Source of the DNA: an uncultured Mesocricetibacter sp.
GTDB lineage: Bacteria; Pseudomonadota; Gammaproteobacteria; Enterobacterales; Pasteurellaceae
Assembly: GCA_905373425.1 (NCBI GenBank)
Contig: CAJPST010000083.1
Location: 1 to 9,749, forward strand
Length of the DNA stretch: 9,749 nt
Direction of reading: 5' to 3'
Made by a program: the position numbers and the translations under genes. This document shows positions 1-5,866 of this stretch, piece by piece; the stretch's first letter is position 1; every line of letters starts with the position of its first letter. The notes under the pieces were generated by a model. It saw only the letters and a list, made by a program, of their open reading frames with translations, was not told the origin of the DNA and ran no database searches.

Positions 1-73
1 GTAGGTGTTACTTAGAAAAAAAAGGTTGACGCAAAACAACTGCGTCAACCTTTTTTTTCTAAGTAACACCTAC
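1..73. repeat. Perfect 33-bp inverted repeat with 7-nt loop
   Basis: Bases 1-33 are the exact reverse complement of bases 41-73, separated by the loop AAACAAC (34-40). From the centre outward the arms read TGCGTCAACC, a run of eight T, CTAAG and TAACACCTAC. The inner 10 bp make an ordinary terminator stem, but perfect pairing continues through the A8/T8 tracts and a further 15 bp. That is longer than a terminator needs. The repeat begins at the first base of the window, so it may extend further left, or the window edge may be a contig end. It could be a bidirectional terminator, a small palindromic repeat element, or a fold-back assembly artefact. Confidence 0.9.
16..58. terminator. Bidirectional intrinsic terminator downstream of dnaQ
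   Basis: A 10-bp GC-containing stem, GGTTGACGCA (24-33) with TGCGTCAACC (41-50), is flanked by A8 (16-23) and T8 (51-58). This gives a hairpin followed by a U-tract on either strand. It lies 36 bp beyond the dnaQ stop codon and would end dnaQ transcription on the minus strand. It would also end any plus-strand transcript arriving from the left. It is the core of the longer inverted repeat at 1-73. Confidence 0.8.
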
Positions 74-93
74 TTGCTTAATCCATAACCGAT

Positions 94-855
94 TTAATGT
101 AGAGTGCCGACTTTTAGCAGTTTATCCCATAAACAATTGTCTTTGCTTTTTTTGTTAATTAGCTTGAGATATTCCGAATGGGCCAAAATTTCCTCTTCAC
201 TCGGGCGTAACACGAATAAATCTTGCTGAAAATCGACCGCACTTTTGTTCATAGCTTGTTCCGCAGTACTGACAATTTCGGGTTCATTATCATCAAACAG
301 GTTGGTTTGTCCCCCCGTCATCGCCAGATACACATCGCCTAAAATTTCCGCATCCAGTAACGCACCGTGCAAAGTACGCTTGCTGTTGTCGATACCTAAG
401 CGATCGCATAGAGCATCTAAATTGTTACGCTTGCCGGGATAGGCTTGACGTGCCATTTGTAGGGTATCTGTAACCAGGCAGATGTCAGTAGTTTTTACGT
501 TCAATTTATGTTTGGCGAATTCGTAATCCATAAATCCCACATCGAAGGGAGCGTTATGAATCAACAATTCGGCACCTTGAATAAAGTCAATAAATTCTTG
601 GGCTACGGCAGCAAAATCAGGTTTGTCCGCCAGCATTTCATCGGTAATACCATGTACTTTGATCGCATCAGGATCCACTTCACGATCAGGTTTGATGTAA
701 AGGTGTAATTTGCGTCCGGTGTAGCGGCGGTTGAGCATTTCCACTGCGCCGATTTCAATAATGCAATGCCCTTCATAATGTGCGCCGAATTGGTTCATAC
801 CCGTGGTTTCGGTATCTAATACAATCTGGCGGTTCGGATTAATTTCTACTTTCAT
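94..855 (-). CDS. dnaQ: DNA polymerase III epsilon subunit (3'-5' proofreading exonuclease)
   Basis: This is the proofreading exonuclease of the replicative polymerase core, binding the alpha and theta subunits. At 253 aa it is close to family length (E. coli 243). The DEDDh exonuclease motifs are intact: ExoI DTETTG with D14 and E16, ExoII HNAPFDVGF with D105, and ExoIII with H163 and D168. A beta-clamp-binding motif, QTNLF, is at 183-187, nearer the consensus QxxLF than the E. coli sequence as I recall it. A variable linker (about 188-225) leads to the C-terminal alpha-binding segment (about 226-253), which contains the family-like KKS...CLW. An uptake signal is encoded in the linker as KSAVDF. 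The start is ATG at 855 with a weak AAAG-type ribosome site. The gene diverges from rnhA as in E. coli, and its transcript is probably ended by the hairpin at 16-58. Identification is by motif and recalled family sequence and is very secure. Confidence 0.97.
   Translation of the reverse strand: MKVEINPNRQIVLDTETTGMNQFGAHYEGHCIIEIGAVEMLNRRYTGRKLHLYIKPDREVDPDAIKVHGITDEMLADKPDFAAVAQEFIDFIQGAELLIHNAPFDVGFMDYEFAKHKLNVKTTDICLVTDTLQMARQAYPGKRNNLDALCDRLGIDNSKRTLHGALLDAEILGDVYLAMTGGQTNLFDDNEPEIVSTAEQAMNKSAVDFQQDLFVLRPSEEEILAHSEYLKLINKKSKDNCLWDKLLKVGTLH
236..244 (-). repeat. DNA uptake signal sequence (inside dnaQ)
   Basis: Exact ACCGCACTT on the plus strand, that is AAGTGCGGT on the minus strand. It is read in frame in dnaQ as part of Lys-Ser-Ala-Val, in the variable linker before the C-terminal domain. 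This is the core recognised by the Pasteurellaceae competence machinery (Hin type). Confidence 0.9.
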
Positions 856-923
856 TTCTTTGCTGTCTATTGATAAAATTTTGCGTTATTATCACCGCAT
901 TTGACAAAATATTAAACTAGATT
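856..923. promoter_or_regulatory. Divergent dnaQ/rnhA promoter gap
   Basis: This 68-bp AT-rich gap must hold the start signals for both flanking genes, as the equivalent gap does in E. coli. On the minus strand GATAAT is a plausible -10 for dnaQ, with only a weak -35. On the plus strand TATTAT (887-892) is a possible -10 for rnhA. A perfect TTGACA at 901-906 is too close to the rnhA ATG (924) to serve as its -35. Neither promoter can be fixed from sequence alone. The rnhA ribosome site is also weak. Confidence 0.5.
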
Positions 924-1388
924 ATGCAAAAACAAATTGAAATTTTCACTGATGGTTCTTGCCTTGGTAATCCCGGGCGAGGCGGTATCGGTATTTTATT
1001 GCGCTATAAACAGCATGAAAAACAGATTTCTAAAGGCTATTTTCAGACTACGAATAACCGCATGGAATTATTGGCCGTTATCGAAGCCTTAAACGGTTTA
1101 AAAGAACCCTGTACCGTGATTTTGCACAGCGACAGTCAGTATATGAAAAACGGCATTACAAAATGGATTTTTAATTGGAAAAAAAATAACTGGAAAGCAA
1201 GTACGGGCAAGCCGGTGAAAAATCAGGATTTGTGGATTCGGCTTGATCAGGCAATTCAAACGCACAACATTCAGTGGCAATGGGTGAAAGGACATTCGGG
1301 ACATCGTGAGAATGAAATCTGCGATGAACTTGCGAAACAAGGCGCTGAGAATCCGACATTGGAGGACTCAGGCTATCAGCCGGAGTAA
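924..1388 (+). CDS. rnhA: Ribonuclease HI
   Basis: Cytoplasmic endonuclease that cuts the RNA strand of RNA-DNA hybrids, removing primers and R-loops. At 154 aa it matches the usual length (E. coli 155). All catalytic residues align with E. coli numbering: D10 in FTDGSCLGNPG, E48 in TTNNRMEL, D70 in HSDSQY and D134 in NEICDELA, with the assisting H124 in VKGHSGH. The basic, Trp-rich handle segment (WIFNWKKNNWKA, about 81-92) that helps bind the hybrid is present. The start MQKQIEIFTDGSC fits the family exactly, although the upstream ribosome site is poor. The stop codon directly abuts an uptake signal. The gene is divergent from dnaQ, and its 3' end is followed by a 207-bp gap before the dps-like gene. 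Confidence 0.97.
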   Translation: MQKQIEIFTDGSCLGNPGRGGIGILLRYKQHEKQISKGYFQTTNNRMELLAVIEALNGLKEPCTVILHSDSQYMKNGITKWIFNWKKNNWKASTGKPVKNQDLWIRLDQAIQTHNIQWQWVKGHSGHRENEICDELAKQGAENPTLEDSGYQPE

Positions 1389-1397
1389 AAGTGCGGT
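1389..1397 (+). repeat. DNA uptake signal sequence (after rnhA)
   Basis: Exact AAGTGCGGT followed by an AT-rich tail of the extended consensus. It begins at the base after the rnhA stop codon. No inverted partner is nearby, so it is not part of a terminator. Confidence 0.9.
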
Positions 1398-1595
1398 CGG
1401 TTTTTCAGTCGAAATATCTCACCTTTCTTTGTGATTGGTTTTGGAAATTAATTGGATTAAAATTGATACATTAAACCTATCGGTTCTATTTATTATAACC
1501 GTTTTATTTATATGCTCTTTGCTTTTATCATAAGCACATCAAAACAACGCAGTAACCTGCAAATCTTAACAACCTTAACATAGAAGGAGAGTATT
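1398..1595 (+). promoter_or_regulatory. AT-rich leader of the dps-like gene
   Basis: This gap should contain the rnhA transcript end and the dps promoter. A small hairpin, CGGTT (1481-1485) with AACCG (1497-1501), is followed by TTTTATTT and could be a weak rnhA terminator. Weak sigma70-like elements exist (TTGATA 1463-1468; TATCAT 1526-1531), but none has a good partner at 17 bp. I see no clear OxyR or Fur site. The strong ribosome site is AAGGAG at 1584-1589, six bases before the ATG at 1596. Confidence 0.35.
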
Positions 1596-2087
1596 ATGAC
1601 TAACAATATCGGTTTAAATAAATCATCATCTGACAAAATTGCAGTGGAATTGAACGGTTTATTGGCAACTTATCAAGTGTTTTATATGAATGTGCGAGGC
1701 TATCATTGGAATATCAAAGGGATAAACTTTTTTTCATTACATGAAAAATTTGAAGAATATTATGATAACTTGGTAGAAAAAGTAGATGAAATTGCAGAAC
1801 GTATTTTAACTTTAGGCCATACGCCGGTGCATGCGTTTAGTCAATATTTGACCCAATCACGCATTAAAGAGCATAAAAATGCCAGTTCTGCAAAAGATTG
1901 TTTACAAGGGGCATTAGACGGCTTTAAAACTTTATTGGTGCAACAACGAGAAATTTTGGCGACGGCTGCAGACTCTGATGATGAGGGAACAGCTTCGCTG
2001 ATGAGTGATTATATTAAAGAGCAGGAAAAAATCATCTGGATGCTCAGTGCAGCTTGCCAATCTTGTAATGATAACTGTCATCAGTAA
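1596..2087 (+). CDS. dps: Dps-family DNA-protecting / ferroxidase protein
   Basis: A 163-aa ferritin-like four-helix protein of the Dps family. Dps proteins form 12-mers that oxidise Fe(II) with peroxide and store iron; some also bind DNA. The intersubunit ferroxidase ligands can be read directly: H37 in GYHWN, H49 in SLHEKFEE, E53 (Asp in E. coli), D64 and E68 in VDEIAERI, with the same spacing as E. coli H51, H63, D67, D78 and E82. The N-terminal tail is short and not lysine-rich, so DNA binding by the E. coli tail mechanism is unlikely. The C-terminus is unusual, with three cysteines in the last ten residues (C154, C157, C161) followed by His. A strong AAGGAG ribosome site fixes the start. 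The gene converges on lysC. I use dps as a family symbol; the precise subtype is unproved. Confidence 0.9.
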   Translation: MTNNIGLNKSSSDKIAVELNGLLATYQVFYMNVRGYHWNIKGINFFSLHEKFEEYYDNLVEKVDEIAERILTLGHTPVHAFSQYLTQSRIKEHKNASSAKDCLQGALDGFKTLLVQQREILATAADSDDEGTASLMSDYIKEQEKIIWMLSAACQSCNDNCHQ

Positions 2088-2099
2088 ATTTTAAGCTAA

Positions 2100-2108
2100 A
2101 AGTGCGGT
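2100..2108 (+). repeat. DNA uptake signal sequence (left arm of inverted pair)
   Basis: Exact AAGTGCGGT with an AT-rich downstream flank, just after the dps stop codon. It forms the left arm of the stem with the copy at 2174-2182. Confidence 0.92.
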
Positions 2109-2110
2109 CG

Positions 2111-2146
2111 AATTTGCCTATGTTTTTTAATTTGTCTATGTTTTTT
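2111..2146. repeat. Tandem duplication of an 18-bp unit
   Basis: Bases 2111-2128 (AATTTGCCTATGTTTTTT) are followed at once by 2129-2146, identical except for C to T at the seventh base. The duplication lies in the loop of the inverted uptake-signal stem and ends each unit with six T. It looks like a local slippage product. Confidence 0.85.
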
Positions 2147-2173
2147 GAATATTCCAAAATAGGCATAAAAGTT

Positions 2174-2182
2174 ACCGCACTT
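2174..2182 (-). repeat. DNA uptake signal sequence (right arm of inverted pair)
   Basis: Exact ACCGCACTT, inverted relative to the copy at 2100-2108 and pairing with it. Confidence 0.92.
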
Positions 2183-2217
2183 TTATCTGACAAAAGCTCT
2201 CGCTAGACCATAGCAAT

Positions 2218-2253
2218 AAAAAATCCCTTGTTTTAATGGCAAGGGATTTTATT
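2218..2253. terminator. Bidirectional terminator between dps and lysC
   Basis: A perfect 10-bp stem pairs AAATCCCTTG (2221-2230) with CAAGGGATTT (2240-2249) around a 9-nt loop. There is an A-run on the left and TTTTATTT on the right, so a hairpin plus U-tract exists on both strands. It sits 24 bp from the lysC stop codon and about 130 bp from the dps stop codon. It is the obvious shared end point for these convergent genes. Confidence 0.88.
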
Positions 2254-2277
2254 TAACGTGATATTTTATATTTTCGT

Positions 2278-3630
2278 TTATTCAAATAATTCCGAGTGCA
2301 ACGCACGTACTACATCATCGGCTTGTGAACTTTGCACCAAGGTACAAACGTTATTTGTGCTTGCACCATAGCTGATCATCCGCACGTTGTATTGTTCCAA
2401 CGCAGTGAAGATCCGTTTGGCGATGCCGGCGGCAATGTGCAGATCATTTCCAATCAGCGCTACTAGGGACAAACCTGTATCCACTTTTACACTGCAGACT
2501 TCACTTAGTTCGGTAAGTAAATCGTTGGAGAGCAAATCTGCTCCTGAAGATGCCGAACCGGTTTTATCTAAGGTTAATGCAACACTCACCTCGGAAGTAG
2601 TAATAGTATCCACCGAAATTTTATGTTTAGTTAAAATGTTGAAAACATTAGCTAAAAAACCTTGTGCGTGGAGCATATTTAAACTGGAAAGCGTGAGCAA
2701 GGTTTGATCACGACGCAAAGCAATGGCGCGGAAAGTTGGGCGCGGTTGCGGATCGCGCGTTACCCAAGTACTGCCGTCCTGTGGCGCTTTGCTTGAACCC
2801 ACATAAACGGGAATATTGCTACGTACCGCAGGCAGGAGCGTTGCAGGGTGTAATACTTTGGCTCCGAAAGTAGCCATTTCCGCCGCTTCGGCGAAACTCA
2901 TGGTATCAATACGTTTGGCGGAGGGGACGATACGCGGATCTGTTGTGTAGATGCCCGCCACGTCCGTCCAAATCAATACGTTTTTAGCGTTTAACACTTC
3001 CGCTAATAATGCTGCCGAATAGTCGGAGCCACCGCGTCCTAATGTGGTGGTTTTACCTTGTGGATCACGCCCGATAAAGCCTTGGGTAATGATCAATTCA
3101 CCACGGTCGATAAGCGGTCTTAATATGTTATCGCTGTTTTTACGGGTTAATTCGTCATCCGGTGCAGCTTTACCGAAATTGCTGTTAGTTGCGATTATAC
3201 TACGCACGTCCAGCCAAGTTGCTTGAGTATTCAGCTCGCGTAGGATTTGTATGAAAATTTTAGTGGATATCATTTCCCCATGGCTGATTAACTCGTCGGT
3301 TAACGCGGTTGAAGTTGCCAGACTGGCTGCTTCTGCCAAAGATTCAATGTTCTTTAATAGGGCTTCTACTTCATCACGTACAAGGCTGGCATCTTGTAAT
3401 TCGTTTAAAATATTTTCTTGAATCTGGCGGATTTCACCGATTAGTTTTGCGCGTTGTGTCGCATCGCAACCGTTTGCCAATGCGACCAATAAATTGGTTA
3501 CACCGGCGGAAGCAGAGAGTACGACAACGCGAGTGTTCGGATCCGCAATAACGATTTTAGCGCAAGCGACCATTGCCGGATAATTGGCTACGCTGGTTCC
3601 GCCGAATTTAGCAACAGAAAGGTTAGACAT
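2278..3630 (-). CDS. lysC: Lysine-sensitive aspartokinase III
   Basis: Phosphorylates aspartate with ATP, the first step of the lysine/threonine/methionine pathway. The protein is 450 aa (E. coli LysC 449) and collinear with it. The kinase domain (about 1-290) has KFGGTSV with K8, the substrate Glu E119 in SHGE, and GRGGSDY (198-204) with R199 and D203. Two ACT domains follow (about 305-450). Residues matching the E. coli lysine site are kept: M319, G324, L326, S339, V340, D341, T345, S346 and E347, so feedback inhibition by lysine is expected. There is no homoserine dehydrogenase fusion. The start is ATG at 3630, preceded by AAGAGGA at 3638-3644. A longer frame from TTG 3705 adds 25 non-homologous residues and its TTG is the candidate -35 box. 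The gene lies 169 bp downstream of proA on the same strand, and no lysine riboswitch is recognisable upstream. Confidence 0.96.
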   Translation of the reverse strand: MSNLSVAKFGGTSVANYPAMVACAKIVIADPNTRVVVLSASAGVTNLLVALANGCDATQRAKLIGEIRQIQENILNELQDASLVRDEVEALLKNIESLAEAASLATSTALTDELISHGEMISTKIFIQILRELNTQATWLDVRSIIATNSNFGKAAPDDELTRKNSDNILRPLIDRGELIITQGFIGRDPQGKTTTLGRGGSDYSAALLAEVLNAKNVLIWTDVAGIYTTDPRIVPSAKRIDTMSFAEAAEMATFGAKVLHPATLLPAVRSNIPVYVGSSKAPQDGSTWVTRDPQPRPTFRAIALRRDQTLLTLSSLNMLHAQGFLANVFNILTKHKISVDTITTSEVSVALTLDKTGSASSGADLLSNDLLTELSEVCSVKVDTGLSLVALIGNDLHIAAGIAKRIFTALEQYNVRMISYGASTNNVCTLVQSSQADDVVRALHSELFE

Positions 3631-3637
3631 AGATAAT

Positions 3638-3644
3638 TCCTCTT
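3638..3644 (-). promoter_or_regulatory. lysC ribosome binding site
   Basis: AAGAGGA on the minus strand lies seven bases upstream of the ATG at 3630. It decides the start in favour of 3630 over the TTG at 3705. Confidence 0.75.
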
Positions 3645-3676
3645 GAAAGTAAATAGAAAATATTGTGTTTGATATA

Positions 3677-3705
3677 GAAATAGCGATTAAATAAAAAATT
3701 GTCAA
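3677..3705 (-). promoter_or_regulatory. Candidate lysC promoter
   Basis: On the minus strand a perfect TTGACA (3705-3700) is followed after exactly 17 bp by TATTTC (3682-3677), a weak -10. Transcription would start near 3670, giving a leader of about 40 nt, too short for a lysine riboswitch. The -35 overlaps one half of the inverted repeat at 3695-3737. The surrounding DNA is so AT-rich that other -10 elements are possible. Confidence 0.45.
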
Positions 3706-3737
3706 ATAAATTGTGTGAAAATTTAAATGACAATTTT
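3695..3737. repeat. Inverted repeat upstream of lysC, possible operator
   Basis: AAAATTGTCA (3695-3704) and TGACAATTTT (3728-3737) are a perfect 10-bp inverted pair separated by 23 bp, with centres 33 bp apart, about three helical turns. One arm covers the candidate lysC -35 box. The layout resembles two half-sites for a dimeric or looping regulator, but I cannot name one. In DNA this AT-rich a chance origin is possible. Confidence 0.5.
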
Positions 3738-3799
3738 GATAATTTAAAGAAGATTAGATTTTATTCATTTTTAGGTTATTTATATTAAATAAAATTAAC

Positions 3800-5059
3800 T
3801 TATTTTCTGATCGTATAATCTCCGATAGCTACCCATTTATATGTTGTTAACGCCTCCAATCCCATTGGACCGCGTGCGTGTAGTTTCTGGGTACTGACTG
3901 CCACTTCTGCGCCGAGACCGAATTGTGCGCCATCGGTAAAGCGCGTGCTGGCATTTACATATACTGCCGCGGCATCCACCTGCGCCACAAATTGTTGCGC
4001 CAGTTTTTGCGACGAGGTCAAAATTGCTTCCGAGTGTCCCGTACCATATTCGCGAATATGTTCCACCGCGTGTGCTAAATCCCGAACAATCACGACATTT
4101 AGCACCAACGATAGCCATTCATTGCATAATTCCGAATCCTGTATGTCTTCTGCAGGGGCATTGGCTGCTTGCAAAATAGCAAGAGTGGCTGAGTCGGCAT
4201 GATATTTTACGTTCTTGTTGTTTAAATGACGCACTAGTTTTGGCAAGAACTCCTCTGCAATGCTTTCTTGAACCAGCAGTGTTTCTAATGTGTTACAAGT
4301 GCTAGGGCGCTGAGTTTTCGCATTATCAATTACTCTCAAAGCTTTTTTCTGATCTACGCTTTTTTCCACAAAAATATGACATACGCCGATTCCTCCGACG
4401 ATTACCGGAATGGTGGAATGTTGTTTGCATAGTTCATGCAAGCCGGCACCGCCGCGTGGGATAATCATATCTATATAGCGATCCAATTTTAAAAATTCCA
4501 TTACCAAAGCGCGATCAGGATCGGTGATTGCCTGCACCGCCGCTTTTGGCAAACCGGCTTGAGACAATGCATTTTGCACTACTTCCACTAGGATCTCATT
4601 GGAATAACGGGTTTCTTTTCCGCCGCGTAAGATTACGGCATTACCTGTTTTCAAACAGAGACTTGCCACATCAATGGTAACATTCGGGCGTGCTTCATAA
4701 ATCGTACCTATAACGCCCAACGGCACGCGCACACGTTCCAGCTTCAACCCGCTGTCCAGCGTATCGCCGTCAATGATTTTTCCCACCGGATCCGCTAAGG
4801 AAATGACATGGCGTACATCGTCGGCGATATTTTTCAAACGCTCTTCAGTTAACAGCAAACGATCGAGCAGGGATTTGGTTAAACCGTTTTCCTTTGCTAT
4901 CTGAATATCTTTGGCGTTTTCTTCTAGAATGCGATCTTTCTGTTGTTCCAGTTGCTCTGCAATTAGTTGTAACGCATGGTTTTTCTGTGCCGATGAAAGC
5001 TGGGAAAGTTCAAATGCCGCTTGTTTGGCGGCTTTACCCATTTCAATAAGATTTATCAT
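3800..5059 (-). CDS. proA: Glutamate-5-semialdehyde dehydrogenase (gamma-glutamyl phosphate reductase)
   Basis: NADPH-dependent reduction of gamma-glutamyl phosphate to glutamate semialdehyde, the second step of proline synthesis, in the cytoplasm. The 419 aa are collinear with E. coli ProA (417). Visible family blocks are GVIGTIYEARPNVT (about 115-128), LKTGNAVILRGGKE (136-149), IPRGGAGLHELC (200-211), VGGIGVCHIF (221-230), the catalytic cysteine block KTQRPSTCNT with C255, and the C-terminal GLGAEVAVSTQKLHARGPMG (381-400). The start is ATG at 5059 with AAGGAA at 5065-5070, six bases upstream. proB, its usual partner in E. coli, is not in the window. The gene instead follows the YicG-like gene by 56 bp (using that gene's stop at 5116), probably in one transcript. 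I recall the same pairing in H. influenzae (HI1239/HI1240). No GC-rich terminator follows it, so some read-through into lysC is possible. Confidence 0.97.
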   Translation of the reverse strand: MINLIEMGKAAKQAAFELSQLSSAQKNHALQLIAEQLEQQKDRILEENAKDIQIAKENGLTKSLLDRLLLTEERLKNIADDVRHVISLADPVGKIIDGDTLDSGLKLERVRVPLGVIGTIYEARPNVTIDVASLCLKTGNAVILRGGKETRYSNEILVEVVQNALSQAGLPKAAVQAITDPDRALVMEFLKLDRYIDMIIPRGGAGLHELCKQHSTIPVIVGGIGVCHIFVEKSVDQKKALRVIDNAKTQRPSTCNTLETLLVQESIAEEFLPKLVRHLNNKNVKYHADSATLAILQAANAPAEDIQDSELCNEWLSLVLNVVIVRDLAHAVEHIREYGTGHSEAILTSSQKLAQQFVAQVDAAAVYVNASTRFTDGAQFGLGAEVAVSTQKLHARGPMGLEALTTYKWVAIGDYTIRK

Positions 5060-5064
5060 AATCG

Positions 5065-5070
5065 TTCCTT
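5065..5070 (-). promoter_or_regulatory. proA ribosome binding site
   Basis: AAGGAA on the minus strand, ending six bases before the proA ATG. It supports this start over the in-frame Met at residue 7. Confidence 0.65.
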
Positions 5071-5089
5071 GTGCGATGTAAAAAGGGAA

Positions 5090-5098
5090 AAGTGCGGT
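5090..5098 (+). repeat. DNA uptake signal sequence (between YicG-like gene and proA)
   Basis: Exact AAGTGCGGT with extended AT-rich flanks, in the 56-bp gap inside the probable two-gene operon. No inverted partner lies nearby, so it should not terminate transcription. Confidence 0.92.
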
Positions 5099-5115
5099 CG
5101 ATTTTTACGTCGTTT

Positions 5116-5796
5116 TTAAGGTTTTTCATATTTTTGCCGCTCCGGCAATTTATCGTCGTTATGTGGCGGTGAATCATGATCCTGAAAATCAAATACCGGC
5201 AGACCCCAACCATAATAAATGGCTAACAGACGGATGATAAAACCGATAATCAACGTGCTAAACACCACAATGTTTTGCTCTATTTGCAAGTATTGCAAAC
5301 CAATATAAATGCAAGTGCTGAGGAATGCAACACTAGCGTACAGCTCGCCTTGGAAAACCAACGGAATACGATTACACAGTAAATCGCGTAACACACCGCC
5401 GAATGCGCCCGTGATCATCGCAGCCACCGCGGCAATGGTGAAACCATGCCCCATCGTTAATGCCACCTGCGTGCCTAGGATGGCAAAGGCAATAAGCCCT
5501 AACCCATCTAACACCAGAAAAATAATATGAAAGTGGCGGTTAAAGTGTTTAATTAACGGAGCGCCAAATATTGTTACCAGCGCCGCACCGGCAATTAACA
5601 AGAAATGATCTGGATTTTCCACCCAGGCCAGCGGGTAATGTCCAAGTAACACATCGCGCACGGAACCGCCGCCGAATGCGGTGATTTCGGCAATTACAAT
5701 CACGCCGAAAATATCCATTTTCTCCCGGCCGGCGGCAATCGCACCGGTAATTCCTACGGCGGTTAAACCGATAAGATAAAGAATGTCGAATAACAT
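5116..5796 (-). CDS. YicG-type UPF0126 / TRIC-like inner-membrane protein
   Basis: A 226-aa hydrophobic protein of the YicG/YadS family (UPF0126, trimeric intracellular cation channel-like fold; some members have been linked to glycine transport by mutant phenotypes). Two internally repeated signatures are visible in numbering from the ATG start: GGGSVRD (about 42-48) and GGVLRD (about 133-138), each after a glycine-rich helix, as expected for the inverted-repeat fold. About seven membrane segments can be drawn. RIPLVFQGELYA matches the YicG subgroup. A charged tail (about residues 205-226) extends beyond E. coli YicG (205 aa). The start is ATG at 5796 with GGAA six bases upstream; a TTG at 5808 would add four residues but has no ribosome site. 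The gene is probably co-transcribed with proA. The substrate here is unknown. Confidence 0.88.
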   Translation of the reverse strand: MLFDILYLIGLTAVGITGAIAAGREKMDIFGVIVIAEITAFGGGSVRDVLLGHYPLAWVENPDHFLLIAGAALVTIFGAPLIKHFNRHFHIIFLVLDGLGLIAFAILGTQVALTMGHGFTIAAVAAMITGAFGGVLRDLLCNRIPLVFQGELYASVAFLSTCIYIGLQYLQIEQNIVVFSTLIIGFIIRLLAIYYGWGLPVFDFQDHDSPPHNDDKLPERQKYEKP

Positions 5797-5802
5797 GGTT
5801 TG

Positions 5803-5806
5803 TTCC
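5803..5806 (-). promoter_or_regulatory. Ribosome binding site of the YicG-like gene
   Basis: GGAA on the minus strand lies six bases before the ATG at 5796. It would be unusable for the alternative TTG start at 5808, whose codon lies just upstream of it. Confidence 0.5.
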
Positions 5807-5824
5807 AACTGAAAAATTTGATTT

Positions 5825-5830
5825 ATTCTA
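5825..5830 (-). promoter_or_regulatory. Candidate -10 box for the YicG-like gene and proA
   Basis: TAGAAT on the minus strand matches five of six bases of the sigma70 -10 and lies about 28 bp upstream of the ATG at 5796. No convincing -35 is found at 16-18 bp. It is the best candidate in the short gap but remains weak. Confidence 0.3.
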
Positions 5831-5849
5831 ACGAAAACAAGGTGAATTT

Positions 5850-5866
5850 AAAATCACTTTGATTTT
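5850..5866. repeat. 17-bp inverted repeat in the divergent promoter gap
   Basis: AAAATCA (5850-5856) and TGATTTT (5860-5866) flank CTT. It lies between the two divergent transcription units and overlaps the first two bases of the plus-strand -35 box. It could be an operator. The short arms and AT content mean chance cannot be excluded. Confidence 0.45.

Larger units (their letters stand above)
2097..2185 (+). repeat. Long-range stem built from two inverted uptake signals
   Basis: A perfect 12-bp stem pairs 2097-2108 (TAAAAGTGCGGT) with 2174-2185 (ACCGCACTTTTA), enclosing 65 nt. Inside it a second 7-bp stem pairs TGCCTAT (2115-2121) with ATAGGCA (2159-2165). It begins nine bases after the dps stop codon. 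Inverted uptake-signal pairs often act as terminators in Pasteurellaceae. Here the large loop and lack of a U-run after the stem make that role uncertain, though it could protect the dps mRNA 3' end. Confidence 0.6.

Noticed and set aside
894..902. ACCGCATTT as a tenth uptake signal
   Set aside because: It has one mismatch (C to T) in the 9-bp core, so it is at most a degenerate copy.
901..906. Perfect TTGACA as the rnhA -35
   Set aside because: A -10 at normal spacing would fall on or after the rnhA start codon.
3110..3120. Apl-type uptake signal ATAAGCGGT in lysC
   Set aside because: A single near match with one mismatch; all exact signals in the window are Hin type.
3309..3551. 80-codon plus-strand frame inside lysC
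   Set aside because: It is antisense to a conserved kinase domain and has no start signals.
3631..3705. N-terminal extension of lysC from a TTG at 3705
   Set aside because: The extra 25 residues do not match LysC, the TTG is the candidate -35 box, and a good ribosome site serves the ATG at 3630.
3837..4118. Open frame on the minus strand inside proA
   Set aside because: It is out of frame within the fully conserved proA and has no ribosome site or recognisable domain.
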